Shown: positions 1 to 9,696, numbered from the stretch's first letter. The stretch is DNA of 64,000 nt from Candidatus Melainabacteria bacterium (GCA_003258795.1 QHMH01000011.1:62001-126000); one strand, 5' to 3'. Numbers and translations are program-made. Notes: generated from the letters alone by a model not told the origin.

Positions 1-1
1 T

Positions 2-904
2 TTTGATTTTGAACCAGATTTAAATAAATCTTTCAATAGAGGATTTAGTGAACATTTTTTAAATGGAAGAAAAAATTCTTTTGGTGGAGTTAATTCAAGA
101 GGGGAATATCTTGGCAAAGTCGAAGATATTGGGAAAAATTTTTTTGTTATTAAGAAAAACAATGAAAATATTTCTTCTGGTGATGGACTATGGTTTGACA
201 TTGATGCTGGCTGTCTTGTAAACAAGGTGGTAGGGGATAAAATTTATCCAAATAAAATGCCAAAAATTCATTTAGGAACTAATGTTTATAGAAGTTACAA
301 TTTCGAGTTCGAAAAAAAACTTAAGCACTCTCAAACAACCAGAAAATTATCTGCGAAAATAGATGTTTTAAAAGAGAAAATTATTGCCACAGATGAAATG
401 GGTAACTGCGCTGAATTAACGTATGATTTTGAACCAGCAAAAAATGAGCAATCAATGAAAGAAAAAATTTTATCGTGCTTAAAAAAATCTGGAGATAGTA
501 TATACAAGGCTGAAGAAGTAAATATAAAGACCCAAATTCCTTTTTTACCAGTTTCCAAATTAAATGCTATTAGAAAAGACTTGTATAAACAACTTGAAAA
601 AAGAGAGTTCAAATATGGTAAAAGAAAAGTTTTCAAACCCGTGAACCTTGGAAAAACTCTTGATTACAGAGCAAACATAATGAATTCAGAAGCAGAAAAG
701 TTCTACAAAGATTGTAATTGTAAAATTGAAGAATGGGCACTGACTGACTATAAAGACAGATGTGTTATGCGAACAAAACATTGTCTAAAATATGCGTTTA
801 ATCTTTGTGGGAAGGATAAAAAGCTTTACCTTGTTGACGAGAAGGGCAAAAAATATAACCTTAAATTTGACTGCAAAAACTGTCAAATGCAAATATTCTT
901 TTAG
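2..904 (+). CDS. Peptidase U32 family protein, C-terminal part (cut by window edge)
   Basis: The reading frame is open from base 2, so the ATG at 227 is internal and the gene begins left of the window. The visible 300 residues match the end of U32 peptidases: an N-proximal FNRGF segment, a small beta domain with a GEYLGKV-type strand and GDGLWF, then the cysteine-rich tail containing MRTKHCL and FDCKNCQM. U32 proteins of this longer type (with DUF3656) include the tRNA/rRNA hydroxylation factors RlhA/TrhP, and others are annotated as collagenase-like. The active-site half is not visible, so the substrate cannot be judged. No terminator-like hairpin is obvious after the stop. Confidence 0.8.
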   Translation, partial: FDFEPDLNKSFNRGFSEHFLNGRKNSFGGVNSRGEYLGKVEDIGKNFFVIKKNNENISSGDGLWFDIDAGCLVNKVVGDKIYPNKMPKIHLGTNVYRSYNFEFEKKLKHSQTTRKLSAKIDVLKEKIIATDEMGNCAELTYDFEPAKNEQSMKEKILSCLKKSGDSIYKAEEVNIKTQIPFLPVSKLNAIRKDLYKQLEKREFKYGKRKVFKPVNLGKTLDYRANIMNSEAEKFYKDCNCKIEEWALTDYKDRCVMRTKHCLKYAFNLCGKDKKLYLVDEKGKKYNLKFDCKNCQMQIFF

Positions 905-1002
905 TAAATATTTATATTTTTATTTGAATTTTTATTTATAAACTAATCTGAAGGTTTATTTAAAAATACTCCTTTTGATTGTTATACGATATCGAAAAAA
1001 AT

Positions 1003-1008
1003 TATAAA
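1003..1008 (+). promoter_or_regulatory. Predicted -10 (TATAAA) of a leaderless promoter
   Basis: TATAAA is followed by six bases (ATCGGT) and then the ATG at 1015. A TTGTTA at 979-984 gives a -35 with an 18-base spacer. Transcription would start at or within a base of the ATG, so the mRNA would have no ribosome binding site, and none is visible. Confidence 0.5.
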
Positions 1009-1014
1009 ATCGGT

Positions 1015-1767
1015 ATGCAATCGAAAGGAAATATTTTGACAGAGACAAGTTTAAAGCAAAATAATATTGCGTATCAATTAAGGCTTAAAGCCAATGAATA
1101 CAGAAAAATAAGCTCATACAAAGAGGCAGTTAAAGAATATTTAAATGCCGTTTTGATTGACAATAACGATTTTGAATCACTTTTGGGACTTGGAATATCA
1201 TACAAATATTTAAACCAGACAGAAAAGGCTATAAAAACGCTTGAAAAAGCTGCATTATTAAACAAAGAGAACGCAGAAGTATTTTATGAATTAGGTATTT
1301 GTCTACTAATAAACGGTCAAATTTGTCCTGCAATGCACAGTCTTGTAAAATCATTACAAATAGATAAAACAAATGTGAATGCACAACTTCAACTTGCTAT
1401 TGTACACGAAGCACTTGAAGAATACGATATGGCTTTAACCATTTATAGAAAAATAATTGAAACAAATCCATCTTATGTTAAAGCATACGAACATGAGGCA
1501 TTTTTACTTACAGAATTAAGACGATATAAGGAAGCTGGAGCCGTTTTCAAAAAATTATTAAGAGTTTTCCCAGAATGCAATCATGCAAATATGGGTATCG
1601 GAGTTTGTTTTGAAAAACTAAATAAGAATTTGCAAGCAAGAAGATACTATAAACAATTTTTACAAAATGCTAAAGATGAAACAGAAATATCACTTGTAAA
1701 AACAAAACTCAAAAATTTAGATGTAACATATCCTAAACGAAACAACACGTTATCTCTCGTTGTTTAG
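1015..1767 (+). CDS. Tetratricopeptide-repeat protein
   Basis: About 250 residues of tandem TPR helices run from roughly residue 25 to 230 (for example YKEAVKEYLNAVLIDNNDFE and later AIKTLEKAALLNKENAEVF). There is no signal peptide or membrane segment, so it is probably a cytoplasmic scaffold. An in-frame TTG at 979 would add 12 residues, but neither start has a Shine-Dalgarno. The ATG at 1015 sits six bases after a good -10 box, so a leaderless start there is preferred. Partner and function are unknown. Confidence 0.7.
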   Translation: MQSKGNILTETSLKQNNIAYQLRLKANEYRKISSYKEAVKEYLNAVLIDNNDFESLLGLGISYKYLNQTEKAIKTLEKAALLNKENAEVFYELGICLLINGQICPAMHSLVKSLQIDKTNVNAQLQLAIVHEALEEYDMALTIYRKIIETNPSYVKAYEHEAFLLTELRRYKEAGAVFKKLLRVFPECNHANMGIGVCFEKLNKNLQARRYYKQFLQNAKDETEISLVKTKLKNLDVTYPKRNNTLSLVV

Positions 1768-1789
1768 GTGCAAAATTTACGACCGAAAT

Positions 1790-3571
1790 TTATTGATCTG
1801 TTAAATACAAATTACTATTTGGATTTAGCAAGTATGAGGAAACTGCAATAGTTCTTGGAAAATATTTTTGCAAATAGTAAGTTCTCATTGCAAGTTCATC
1901 CATACCAGATGCTGTCGAATACAGCGCATTCGTTTCTGCAACAACTTCTTTCATCCCACCCTTTACTCTGCCACAAATATTAAACTGATTTAGGAAATAG
2001 TCGATATAATTTTGTTGAAGACTTGGAAATGCATTTTCAAACGCACTTTTTTCTTTTGAATATTCAGATACGAACTTAGGATTATAAATTATAGGATATT
2101 GTCTTGTATGTCCCTGTTCGTGCGCAAAAGCAAACATGTCATCTGCAGATTCAATAATTTGATAACCTATTCGAGTAACAGAATCAAGTGCACTGCTCAC
2201 ATATTTGTATCTATAATCTCTGTCATACATATCAATCAACATATCGCCTGACATTTTATCAAGCATTTCTGGATGAGCCAAAGATGATTTATTTTTGAAT
2301 AAATCCTTATTTCTCATAACAACTTTTCTATTCGATAAAAGATCAACAACTTCATACGAATCTTCTCGTTTTTCTATTGAATAACCATGTCCATTTATTG
2401 ATGAATAAGCCTTGGTAGGACTTATTCTTTTGAATGTTCTATCAACTGTTGTTAAAACTTTTCCATCTTTGTCTGTTATTTGATAGAAAGTTTTGATGTT
2501 ATCTTCGTTTTTGCTCGCTTCACGAACGTAGTGTGTTTTTACACCATCTAAACTTTCAAGATTCTTTTCAACATACGTTGAACCGTCTGGATTTACTCTA
2601 CCCAAACTCTCTACCTTTTCATTTCCGTTTTCATCAATAATCACAGAATTATACACACCCTTAACGTCTGAAAGCTTCATTTTTTGAACTTCTACTTTTC
2701 CAGTTAGAGGATTTTTAACCGTTCTGACAAGCTCTTTTACTTCGTCATAAGAACCTGAAGAATTTGCAACTGTTTTAGCGTTATTATGTTTATAGTCAAC
2801 GTTTTCATCTTTTACTTTAAAATCCCCTTTTTCGAAGTATTTTTTCAACGTTTTATCATTGATTACACCCTCTGGTGAAATCTTTGTAATTTGGTATGAA
2901 ACGATTTTTTTATCATCATTTTTGTCATATTCAATACGGGATATAGTATCGCTATCAGAATCATATCGAATAAGTTCGTTAACCATTGTTTTTTTATTTT
3001 TCAAAACAATAGTAGATTCTTCCCAATATCCATTTGCAGAACCTTTTTGAGAACTAATAATTCTGCCGTCATCTTTTTTTTCTAAGATATCCGTTATTAT
3101 ATGATCTTTTTTAATACTCAAAATAGCATCACTAACTCCATCTGGAGTTTTCATGATAGTTTTATAAGAGTTTCCTCTTTGTTTCTCTAAACTTTCAATA
3201 TTATCTATATTTTTCATTATGTGATAGAAAAAAGTTTTATCCTCTAAGCCTGCAGCTTTTTCTAATATATCAATGTTTTTTGAATTAAAAATTGGTTTAC
3301 CTTTTTTATCAGTTTTAGATAGAATTTTATTAACAGTATCATCATTCATTTCAAGGCTTTTCAGTTTATCATAATTTTCCCTTCGCTCTTGTTGAAATTT
3401 TTCTTCAGATTTTTTAGCGAATATTAAACCGATAGCACTTGCCACAATCCCAACAGAAGCTGCTTTTGTCATAGCTTTGGATTGAGATGAGATTGTTTTT
3501 TTTACAAATGTTTTTTGCGTTGATAACTTTATATTTTGAACTTTATTTAAAGCAATTTTTTCTATCTTCAT
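1790..3571 (-). CDS. Putative zincin metallopeptidase with HEQGH motif
   Basis: 593 residues. A hydrophobic stretch lies near residues 35-50 (ASVGIVASAIGLIF) after a basic, Thr/Ser/Lys-rich N-terminus; there is no classical signal peptide. The middle is a long beta-rich region with recurring ENGNEK/DKDGKV-type turns. Near the end FAFAHEQGHTR gives an HExxH zinc site, and about 70 residues on EVVAETNAL could supply the third glutamate ligand of a gluzincin. The start at 3571 is chosen because AAGGT lies seven bases upstream; the ATG at 3610 has no such site. I do not recognise the family; the protease call rests on the motif. Confidence 0.6.
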   Translation of the reverse strand: MKIEKIALNKVQNIKLSTQKTFVKKTISSQSKAMTKAASVGIVASAIGLIFAKKSEEKFQQERRENYDKLKSLEMNDDTVNKILSKTDKKGKPIFNSKNIDILEKAAGLEDKTFFYHIMKNIDNIESLEKQRGNSYKTIMKTPDGVSDAILSIKKDHIITDILEKKDDGRIISSQKGSANGYWEESTIVLKNKKTMVNELIRYDSDSDTISRIEYDKNDDKKIVSYQITKISPEGVINDKTLKKYFEKGDFKVKDENVDYKHNNAKTVANSSGSYDEVKELVRTVKNPLTGKVEVQKMKLSDVKGVYNSVIIDENGNEKVESLGRVNPDGSTYVEKNLESLDGVKTHYVREASKNEDNIKTFYQITDKDGKVLTTVDRTFKRISPTKAYSSINGHGYSIEKREDSYEVVDLLSNRKVVMRNKDLFKNKSSLAHPEMLDKMSGDMLIDMYDRDYRYKYVSSALDSVTRIGYQIIESADDMFAFAHEQGHTRQYPIIYNPKFVSEYSKEKSAFENAFPSLQQNYIDYFLNQFNICGRVKGGMKEVVAETNALYSTASGMDELAMRTYYLQKYFPRTIAVSSYLLNPNSNLYLTDQ

Positions 3572-3693
3572 ATTGACCTTTTTTGAGGGTGTAAATATGT
3601 AGTAGAACAAACGTAACAGATTTTTTTTGCCATAAAAAAAAGATTTATTTAGTTATTTTTACATTTTTTTACAACATTAAATAATAAAAAATT

Positions 3694-4407
3694 TTAGTGA
3701 TGAGGGATAATTTTTGCATCGACTTCTTTTCTAACATCAAAACTTTTTTGCAAACTGTTTAAAAGTTGGGCAGAAGTTTCTGCATTATATAACTTTCCGC
3801 TTGTAACATTTGCAACGCATCTCAATTGATCTATATCCTCATAATTGTCCATGTTAAACGCAATAACATCAATTTTGACATCTTTTCTCGTTTTAATAAA
3901 CTTCATTGCCCATTTACAAGGACTTTCATCACAGTTTTCTCCTCCATCAGTAAGTAAAACAATTTTCTTATCACCTTCAAAATTTAAATCTTTTTCGACG
4001 GCTTGTTTAAGCGAATATGTAATTGGAGTCATGCCTGAGGGTTTGAATCTATTCATTTCACTTTCTATTTTTTTAGTAGAATTCTGCATCACAGGAACAG
4101 CAAGCGTTGATGCTTTACAAGCATCATAAGCTGTAAGTCCACGCCTGTGCCCATAAACTCTCAAACCTATAAATTTGTCTTTTGAAAGAGTTGGAAGTAT
4201 TTTTTCAACAGTGTCAAGCATTATATTTACTTTGCTTTCCCCCTCAAGCGGTTCTGACATACTTGATGAATAATCGGCAATGAAAAGAATTTTTTCATTC
4301 CCAAAATTTTTATTAGGATAATTGTCAAAATCATAAACGGAATAATTTTGAGCAAAAGCTCCGCCACATATAAGCAAAATCCAAAACAATACAAGTTTTT
4401 TTTTCAT
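3694..4407 (-). CDS. Exported von Willebrand factor A domain protein
   Basis: 237 residues. A signal peptide (KKKLVLFWILLICGGAFA) is followed by one VWA domain with a complete MIDAS metal site: DYSSS, the threonine in GMTPIT, and the aspartate in LLTDGGENCD. VWA domains bind divalent metal and mediate protein contacts; here it should act in the periplasm or at the surface. Four cysteines after the domain core could form disulphides. It lies 53 bases downstream of the PHP gene on the same strand. There is no clear Shine-Dalgarno, and TTAACT ends six bases before the ATG, so it may be another leaderless gene with a weak -10. Confidence 0.75.
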   Translation of the reverse strand: MKKKLVLFWILLICGGAFAQNYSVYDFDNYPNKNFGNEKILFIADYSSSMSEPLEGESKVNIMLDTVEKILPTLSKDKFIGLRVYGHRRGLTAYDACKASTLAVPVMQNSTKKIESEMNRFKPSGMTPITYSLKQAVEKDLNFEGDKKIVLLTDGGENCDESPCKWAMKFIKTRKDVKIDVIAFNMDNYEDIDQLRCVANVTSGKLYNAETSAQLLNSLQKSFDVRKEVDAKIIPHH

Positions 4408-4460
4408 ACTTTAAGTTAACTTTAATTTTGAATAAAGATATTCTCCAATAGGCGGATTTT

Positions 4461-5105
4461 TTAAAATTCTTCGATTTTACCGTGAAAATCTGTTCCGCCG
4501 GTTTTAATCAAATCATATTTATCCGCCAATTTTTCAATTTGCTCATTGCTTGCACACCGAAACAATTTACTCAATCTTATCGAATAAGGATAATAAAGTT
4601 CAAGGCCGTCAAGTCCATAATTTTTCATTTTTTTTACGAAAGAGTCCAAATTTAAACAGGTACAACAGGCAGGATGAGCTAAAACTGCTATACCGCCAGC
4701 CTCATGTATCGCTGGAATAAGTTTTTTAGGATGTCTGTTGAATGAAAATAATCTTATAATATCTTTTTCTGTTTGTTTTTTTGTTGTTGCAAGAAATGGT
4801 TTCAATGCAGGTGAATTCACATCTATTCCATATGCCAACAAGTGATAAAATACACTATTGCACCAACAATCGAATTCTATCGCAGGGATTACCTTTTCAT
4901 CTTTTAAAATCTCGGTTTTCAGATATGCATCAATGGTGTTATGGTCACTTATCGCAATATACCTATAACCCTTTTCTTTTGCTTTTTTTACAATATCTTG
5001 CGGTAAACTTTCACCATCAGAAAAGGTTGAGTGAATATGAAGATTTACCCCGTTTTCAAAATCGAAATTTCTAAAATTTTTTATCAAATCTATGTATCTA
5101 TTCAA
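4461..5105 (-). CDS. PHP-domain phosphoesterase
   Basis: 214 residues covering a compact PHP domain. Metal-binding motifs in order are NLHIHSTFSDG, SDHNT, a glutamate in IPAIEFD, AHPAC and GGTDFHG near the C-terminus. The closest known relatives are the TrpH/YciV-type enzymes (3',5'-nucleoside bisphosphate phosphatase / RNase AM), although this one is shorter than the usual 280 residues. The start is TTG at 5105, supported by GAGG eight bases upstream. Substrate is inferred from family only. Confidence 0.75.
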   Translation of the reverse strand: MNRYIDLIKNFRNFDFENGVNLHIHSTFSDGESLPQDIVKKAKEKGYRYIAISDHNTIDAYLKTEILKDEKVIPAIEFDCWCNSVFYHLLAYGIDVNSPALKPFLATTKKQTEKDIIRLFSFNRHPKKLIPAIHEAGGIAVLAHPACCTCLNLDSFVKKMKNYGLDGLELYYPYSIRLSKLFRCASNEQIEKLADKYDLIKTGGTDFHGKIEEF

Positions 5106-5168
5106 AATTCTATCCTCAACATTTTTGTATTATAATCCGTTTATACCACAAAAAAAATCGGAGAAACA

Positions 5169-6074
5169 ATGGAAAAACAAGGTGTTTTAAATATATTTTT
5201 TAAATCGGTCACAATATACTTTCAAAATTTTACAAGTTTTTTCAAATATATGGCATTTCCAGTCTTTGGACAAATTGCAGGGATTGTCTGGATACTTGCG
5301 ATAAGTTTTTGTTATATAAATTATCTTCCAGAGTTGATGGGCAAAAGCTCAATAATGTCAAATTTTTCTGTAATCTTGGCGGTATTTTTGCTCATAACTT
5401 TACCAGGGCTTTTTGTTACTCTTAAAGCTTTTTGGGATTATCTGGTTGCTTATGGGGCAATAAACTCTATGCTCGATGGATTGATTAAATCAGGAAGACT
5501 TTATGATTTTCCTGCACACAACGAAGTTGTCACAAGAAAAAGTGCAAAGTTTATTGCTATTTGGTTATTGATAAGCATAATGTCAATTATTGCAATAATA
5601 CCAATTTTTTGGATTTTCGGAATAATTTTCTTCATATACTTTATTTTGGTATTCCAAATTTTTATTTTTGAACCTGAAGAATCCGTATTCGGATGTTTTA
5701 AAAGAAGTCTTGAAATAATTAAAGGAAATTGGGGAAAAACTTTTTTACTTGCGATTTTAATCGGAATTTTTACAAATTGGTTTTTGCCTTTTGTAGTTAA
5801 TAAAACTCTTGAATTATTGAGCATAATCAAGTTTTTAGCAATCCCCGTTGACGGGATTACAACTCTTTTGCCAATTAAGGAAATAAACGATTCACTCTCT
5901 ATTCAAAACAGATTAACTTCACTTGAAATTTCAACTGCAATCGTTAGCGGGTTTTCTACATTCATAATTACAGGTTTAACTTTACCAATGCGTTCTATTT
6001 GTTGGGGATTGTGGTATAAAAATAATGTAGTTAAATCTTCGAATAAAAAATCGAAAAAGACAAAAGGAAAATAA
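5169..6074 (+). CDS. Multi-pass integral membrane protein
   Basis: 301 residues with about six hydrophobic segments (around residues 25-50, 65-90, 130-175, 190-215, 255-280) and a basic tail. The soluble patch EESVFGCFKRSLEIIKGNW is typical of YciC/GDPD-membrane-domain-like proteins of unknown role. GGAG precedes the ATG. The next gene starts two bases after the stop and a glycosyltransferase follows, so the three probably form one transcript. Confidence 0.65.
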   Translation: MEKQGVLNIFFKSVTIYFQNFTSFFKYMAFPVFGQIAGIVWILAISFCYINYLPELMGKSSIMSNFSVILAVFLLITLPGLFVTLKAFWDYLVAYGAINSMLDGLIKSGRLYDFPAHNEVVTRKSAKFIAIWLLISIMSIIAIIPIFWIFGIIFFIYFILVFQIFIFEPEESVFGCFKRSLEIIKGNWGKTFLLAILIGIFTNWFLPFVVNKTLELLSIIKFLAIPVDGITTLLPIKEINDSLSIQNRLTSLEISTAIVSGFSTFIITGLTLPMRSICWGLWYKNNVVKSSNKKSKKTKGK

Positions 6075-6076
6075 AT

Positions 6077-6292
6077 ATGTTTGTTTGTAAAAACTGCAAA
6101 TCAATAGATAACTTTGAGCTTATGTTTTCGCCTGATTATAGAGGTTCAAAGAAGTTTGAAAGAATTTACAATTCAAAAAACGAAATTGAAATTACAGTTG
6201 ACGGCTATACTTTTATTCCCGACTTAAATTTTATGAATGAGCATGCTGTTTGCAAATATTGTGGACAAATATATATGTGGGATTACGCTTAA
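6077..6292 (+). CDS. Small zinc-ribbon-like protein
   Basis: 71 residues with two CxxC knuckles, CKNC at residues 4-7 and CKYC near residue 60, likely chelating one zinc. AAGGA precedes the ATG, which follows the previous stop by two bases. Function is not recognisable; its position between two membrane-protein genes suggests co-expression only. Confidence 0.6.
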   Translation: MFVCKNCKSIDNFELMFSPDYRGSKKFERIYNSKNEIEITVDGYTFIPDLNFMNEHAVCKYCGQIYMWDYA

Positions 6293-6304
6293 AGGATTTA
6301 TGTA

Positions 6305-7819
6305 ATGGGTAAGGTAAAAGAAAATTGGCTTTCATTATTTATACTAACTTTAATTTTTATTGTAGGTGCATGTCTAAGATTAAAATGTTTATTTTATAAC
6401 GTAGCGTTTTGGTATAATGAAATAGAGCTTGGATGTTCCGTCGTAAATTTAGGATATTCTGGGCTTTTCAAAGGTTTAAGTCATATCCAAATTGCACCAC
6501 CCTTCTTTTTAGTTTTGTCAAAATTTATTATTCAAGTTTTTTCAATAGAAGGTGACTTTGCACAAAGAGATTTTCTTCTTAGAATAATTCCATGTTTTTG
6601 TTCAATAGCCTCTATCCCTCTTTTTATGTATCTTGTAAGTATTGTTTTTAAAAATAAATACATAACTTGGGTTTCATCTTTGTTTATGTGCTTTAATCCT
6701 TGGGCAATCGCTTATAGCGCATATTTTAAACAATATAGCTTGGAGATGATGTTTTCCATAATCATCCTAATTTTGCTTTATAAACTAAATTTCAAAACAT
6801 TTTCAACAAAAAAACTTTTATTGTACGGCTCTGTTATAGGTTTATCTTTTTGGTTTTCACTCTCAACAAATTACGTATTAGTAGCAGCTTATATTTACTT
6901 TTTATTAGAAATGATAATAAAAAGAGAAAATAATTTGAAATCTTTCTTCATTTTTGCAACACCGCAAATAATTTCAGGTTTAATTTTTCTGCCAGTCATA
7001 TTAAATATCCTCTCTGTTAACTACAAAGCAATGGAGTTTTTATGGTTTGATTATCATCCATATATAAATAACATGTTTGATTTGAGAGAATATGCATTAA
7101 AAGTTTTTGAAATGTTCTTCTACCAATATTTTATTGGTGGAAATATTGATATAAAACCAAATTTATATAATGTGTCTTTGATTTTATGCCTGTGTTTTTT
7201 AATTGCATTTGTATTTAAAAACAGTCGCAAAAACAATATGCTGATAGTGTTTCCAATAGTTTTAGCAATTTTTGGATATATGACTCATCATTTTCTTTTC
7301 TTTGAACGATTTTTACTATTTTTAATACCAATGTTTATTATGATAATGGTGCAACCACTGTTCGACATAAAAAACAACAAAATTTCCACATTTTTTATAT
7401 CAGCAGTTATTCTCACAACTCTGATTTTTGAATACACAGTATATTCAAAGGAAATAGAACAACTAATTCATGATAAATATCCTCAATCAAGGGCTCAAGT
7501 TATAGAATTAGTTCAAAACAAAAAGCCAACAGACAAAGTTATAACCGATTTTAGAGGTTGTGACGGATACTGGGAATATTATTTTCCAAATTATAAACCA
7601 GTTTTTTGGATAACAGAAGGAGAAATGAGAGATGGTGATAGAGTATGGTTTCAAGAGAAGCACCAAAAATTGTTTAATGGACTTGAAAAAGGTTACTATT
7701 ACTTCTTTAATCCACATCCAACAGGTGTTGAGTTAGGAGAATTTTTTATAAATAATGATAAATTTAAAATTTTGAAAAAATATGATTCAGGTTTGTTGTA
7801 CACGAAAAAAATAAAATAA
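6305..7819 (+). CDS. GT-C fold glycosyltransferase (PMT/ArnT-like) membrane protein
   Basis: 504 residues with 10-12 transmembrane segments. The first periplasmic loop carries FWYNEIELG, matching the acidic D/E-E motif that follows the first helix in PMT-family (GT39/GT83-like) transferases, which move a sugar from a polyprenyl phosphate donor onto envelope acceptors. The C-terminal soluble part is periplasmic by analogy. AAGGA lies upstream of the ATG at 6305. The stop overlaps the region just before rph. Donor and acceptor are unknown. Confidence 0.7.
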   Translation: MGKVKENWLSLFILTLIFIVGACLRLKCLFYNVAFWYNEIELGCSVVNLGYSGLFKGLSHIQIAPPFFLVLSKFIIQVFSIEGDFAQRDFLLRIIPCFCSIASIPLFMYLVSIVFKNKYITWVSSLFMCFNPWAIAYSAYFKQYSLEMMFSIIILILLYKLNFKTFSTKKLLLYGSVIGLSFWFSLSTNYVLVAAYIYFLLEMIIKRENNLKSFFIFATPQIISGLIFLPVILNILSVNYKAMEFLWFDYHPYINNMFDLREYALKVFEMFFYQYFIGGNIDIKPNLYNVSLILCLCFLIAFVFKNSRKNNMLIVFPIVLAIFGYMTHHFLFFERFLLFLIPMFIMIMVQPLFDIKNNKISTFFISAVILTTLIFEYTVYSKEIEQLIHDKYPQSRAQVIELVQNKKPTDKVITDFRGCDGYWEYYFPNYKPVFWITEGEMRDGDRVWFQEKHQKLFNGLEKGYYYFFNPHPTGVELGEFFINNDKFKILKKYDSGLLYTKKIK

Positions 7820-7830
7820 TGGAGAAAAAA

Positions 7831-8523
7831 ATGAGAACAGATAGAAAAAATGATGAATTAAGACAAATAACCTTTACAAGAGATTTTACAAAAAATGCAC
7901 TCGGCTCTGTACTTGTACAATTTGGAAATACTAAAGTAATAACAACGGCATCGGTTGATTTTTCTAAACCAAAATGGATGGACAAAGATGCACAACAAGG
8001 CTGGGTTACAGCAGAATATTCTCTTTTACCTTCTTCCACTGGGACAAGATGTAAGAGAGAAAGAAATGGAGCATCAGGAAGGACTCAAGAAATTCAAAGA
8101 CTTATTGGAAGAAGTTTGAGAGCTTGTGTAGATATGACAAAAATGCCTGATACAACTATCATTATTGATGCCGACGTAATTCAAGCTGATGGGGGAACAA
8201 GAACGGCAAGTATCTGTGGCGGGTATCTTGCATTAAGTATTGCAATAGAAAAATTACTAAAAGAAGGAAAATTAAAAGAAAATCCTATAAAAGAACCAAT
8301 TGCCGCAATTTCAGCAGGCATCGTTAATAAAGAAATAAGACTTGACTTGAACTATGAAGAAGATTCTCACGCTCAAGTAGATTCTAATATCGTATTAACA
8401 AAAAGCGGAAAAATTATTGAATTTCAAACAACTGCAGAAGGCGAACCTTATGAAGAAGAACAACTTATGCAAATCTTCAATGTTGCAAAGAAAGGCATAA
8501 ACGAAATAATTGAAATGTACTAA
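7831..8523 (+). CDS. rph: Ribonuclease PH
   Basis: 230 residues matching RNase PH over the full length: MRTDRKNDELR at the start, then the GSVLVQFGNTKV strand, the RTQEIQRLIGRSLR helix and DADVIQADGGTRTAS. The enzyme trims tRNA 3' ends phosphorolytically as a hexamer. The start at 7831 is chosen over the ATG at 7819 because GGAG lies six bases before it and family members begin with MR-DGR/NDELR. Its stop overlaps the stop of the convergent gene by three bases. Confidence 0.95.
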   Translation: MRTDRKNDELRQITFTRDFTKNALGSVLVQFGNTKVITTASVDFSKPKWMDKDAQQGWVTAEYSLLPSSTGTRCKRERNGASGRTQEIQRLIGRSLRACVDMTKMPDTTIIIDADVIQADGGTRTASICGGYLALSIAIEKLLKEGKLKENPIKEPIAAISAGIVNKEIRLDLNYEEDSHAQVDSNIVLTKSGKIIEFQTTAEGEPYEEEQLMQIFNVAKKGINEIIEMY

Positions 8524-8933
8524 TCAATAATTTCATTTAACAAATCTACAACAGCATAGCCAACAAGACCAATAGCAGAAGCTTTTGATAATGCTCCTTT
8601 AGTAAGTAAAGCACCAGCAGAAAGACCTAAAGGAATAACATTGTCACACATAAATCCTGCAAACTCTTTGACATATCCACCAATTTTATATGCCACTGAA
8701 TCTATGTTATTGTCCATTTCGAAATTTAAAAGACCTTTTTTAACTCTGTCTTTTACTCTGCTTGGTTTTTCAAGCGATAAGGTATCATAGTACATTTTTT
8801 CGATACTATCAGCTTCTTTTTTTGTACTATACATTTTTCCATAATCTTTTGCTGCATGATGTGCATCATAAGCAAGTAGACCTAAACCTACCGCTCCTGT
8901 TGCTTTTGCTAATGCTCCTGATACTCTTATCAT
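8520..8933 (-). CDS. Hypothetical protein, lineage-specific
   Basis: 137 residues, not recognised. Both ends contain Gly/Ala-rich hydrophobic stretches (KATGAVGLGLLAYDA and LGLSAGALLTKGALSKASAIGLVGYAV) that could insert in a membrane or pack as a helical hairpin, with a charged linker in between. AGGTG precedes the ATG, which lies three bases after the stop of the upstream HEAT-like gene, so the two are probably co-transcribed. Confidence 0.5.
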   Translation of the reverse strand: MIRVSGALAKATGAVGLGLLAYDAHHAAKDYGKMYSTKKEADSIEKMYYDTLSLEKPSRVKDRVKKGLLNFEMDNNIDSVAYKIGGYVKEFAGFMCDNVIPLGLSAGALLTKGALSKASAIGLVGYAVVDLLNEIID

Positions 8934-8936
8934 AAT

Positions 8937-9569
8937 CTACACCTGCATTTCTTTTTCACATCTTGTCATTCTCAACAATACATCTGACGCCTTTACTGCA
9001 TCTCTGTCTTTGTTGCCATCACTTGAATGTCTGTCTTTTTCTATTTGTTGAAGAATGTTTACTGTTTCGACATTACCTGTGATCTGTCTGTCCCTCAAAA
9101 TTCCCAATGCAAGGAATTTTATTGGTTGATATGGGTCTTTCAACATCTTGTTTACAAGAGCAGTAAGTGCCAAGTTATCTTTACGAGAACTATCTTCTTG
9201 AACTCTTGCCAAGATATCTTTTGCAGCCAAAACCCTTTTTTCTACATCTTGACTGTTAAGATAATTTTCTAATGTTTTAACGTACTCGTCTGTAATTTCA
9301 ACAAGCTTTTTTGTTTCTACTTTTTGGGGATTTTGTATATTTTTTGCTTCGACCTTCTTTTGTACATTATTAACTTCAACATTGTTAACTGAATTTTGAG
9401 TTGGGTTAAAATTGCTTGTATAGTAATTTGCAGGATAAACTGGTGCCGTCATATAATTTGTTGACGGAACTTCTCTATCTACCGCATTGTAACCTGCAAC
9501 AGGGTTAAATATCTGAATATTCACCCCCGCTTGTGGTATTGGTTGATATGTGATTTTAGGTAAATCCAT
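8937..9569 (-). CDS. HEAT-repeat-like protein with disordered N-terminus
   Basis: 210 residues. Residues 1-90 are Pro/Asn/Gln-rich and probably disordered (MDLPKITYQPIPQAGVNIQI). Residues 100-200 form alpha-helical pairs resembling HEAT repeats (VLAAKDILARV, PIKFLALGILRD). The start at 9569 has AAGGAT seven bases upstream; an ATG at 9608 would add a Cys-rich leader without such support. It is likely an adaptor; function unknown. Confidence 0.55.
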   Translation of the reverse strand: MDLPKITYQPIPQAGVNIQIFNPVAGYNAVDREVPSTNYMTAPVYPANYYTSNFNPTQNSVNNVEVNNVQKKVEAKNIQNPQKVETKKLVEITDEYVKTLENYLNSQDVEKRVLAAKDILARVQEDSSRKDNLALTALVNKMLKDPYQPIKFLALGILRDRQITGNVETVNILQQIEKDRHSSDGNKDRDAVKASDVLLRMTRCEKEMQV

Positions 9570-9683
9570 ACAAATATCCTTACAATAGTTACATGTATAT
9601 AAAGTCAAAAACCATGAAATAATTGCCTTTTTGAGGATTATTTGAAGAAATGTTACATTCTTAAATTAAGAAAAAATGTCGAT

Positions 9684-9689
9684 TATAAT
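9684..9689 (+). promoter_or_regulatory. Predicted -10 (TATAAT) of a leaderless promoter
   Basis: A perfect TATAAT ends seven bases before the ATG at 9697. TTAAAT at 9661-9666 is a weak -35 at 17 bases. If used, the ATG at 9676 lies upstream of the transcript and cannot be the start. Confidence 0.45.
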
Positions 9690-9696
9690 CAAAGTA

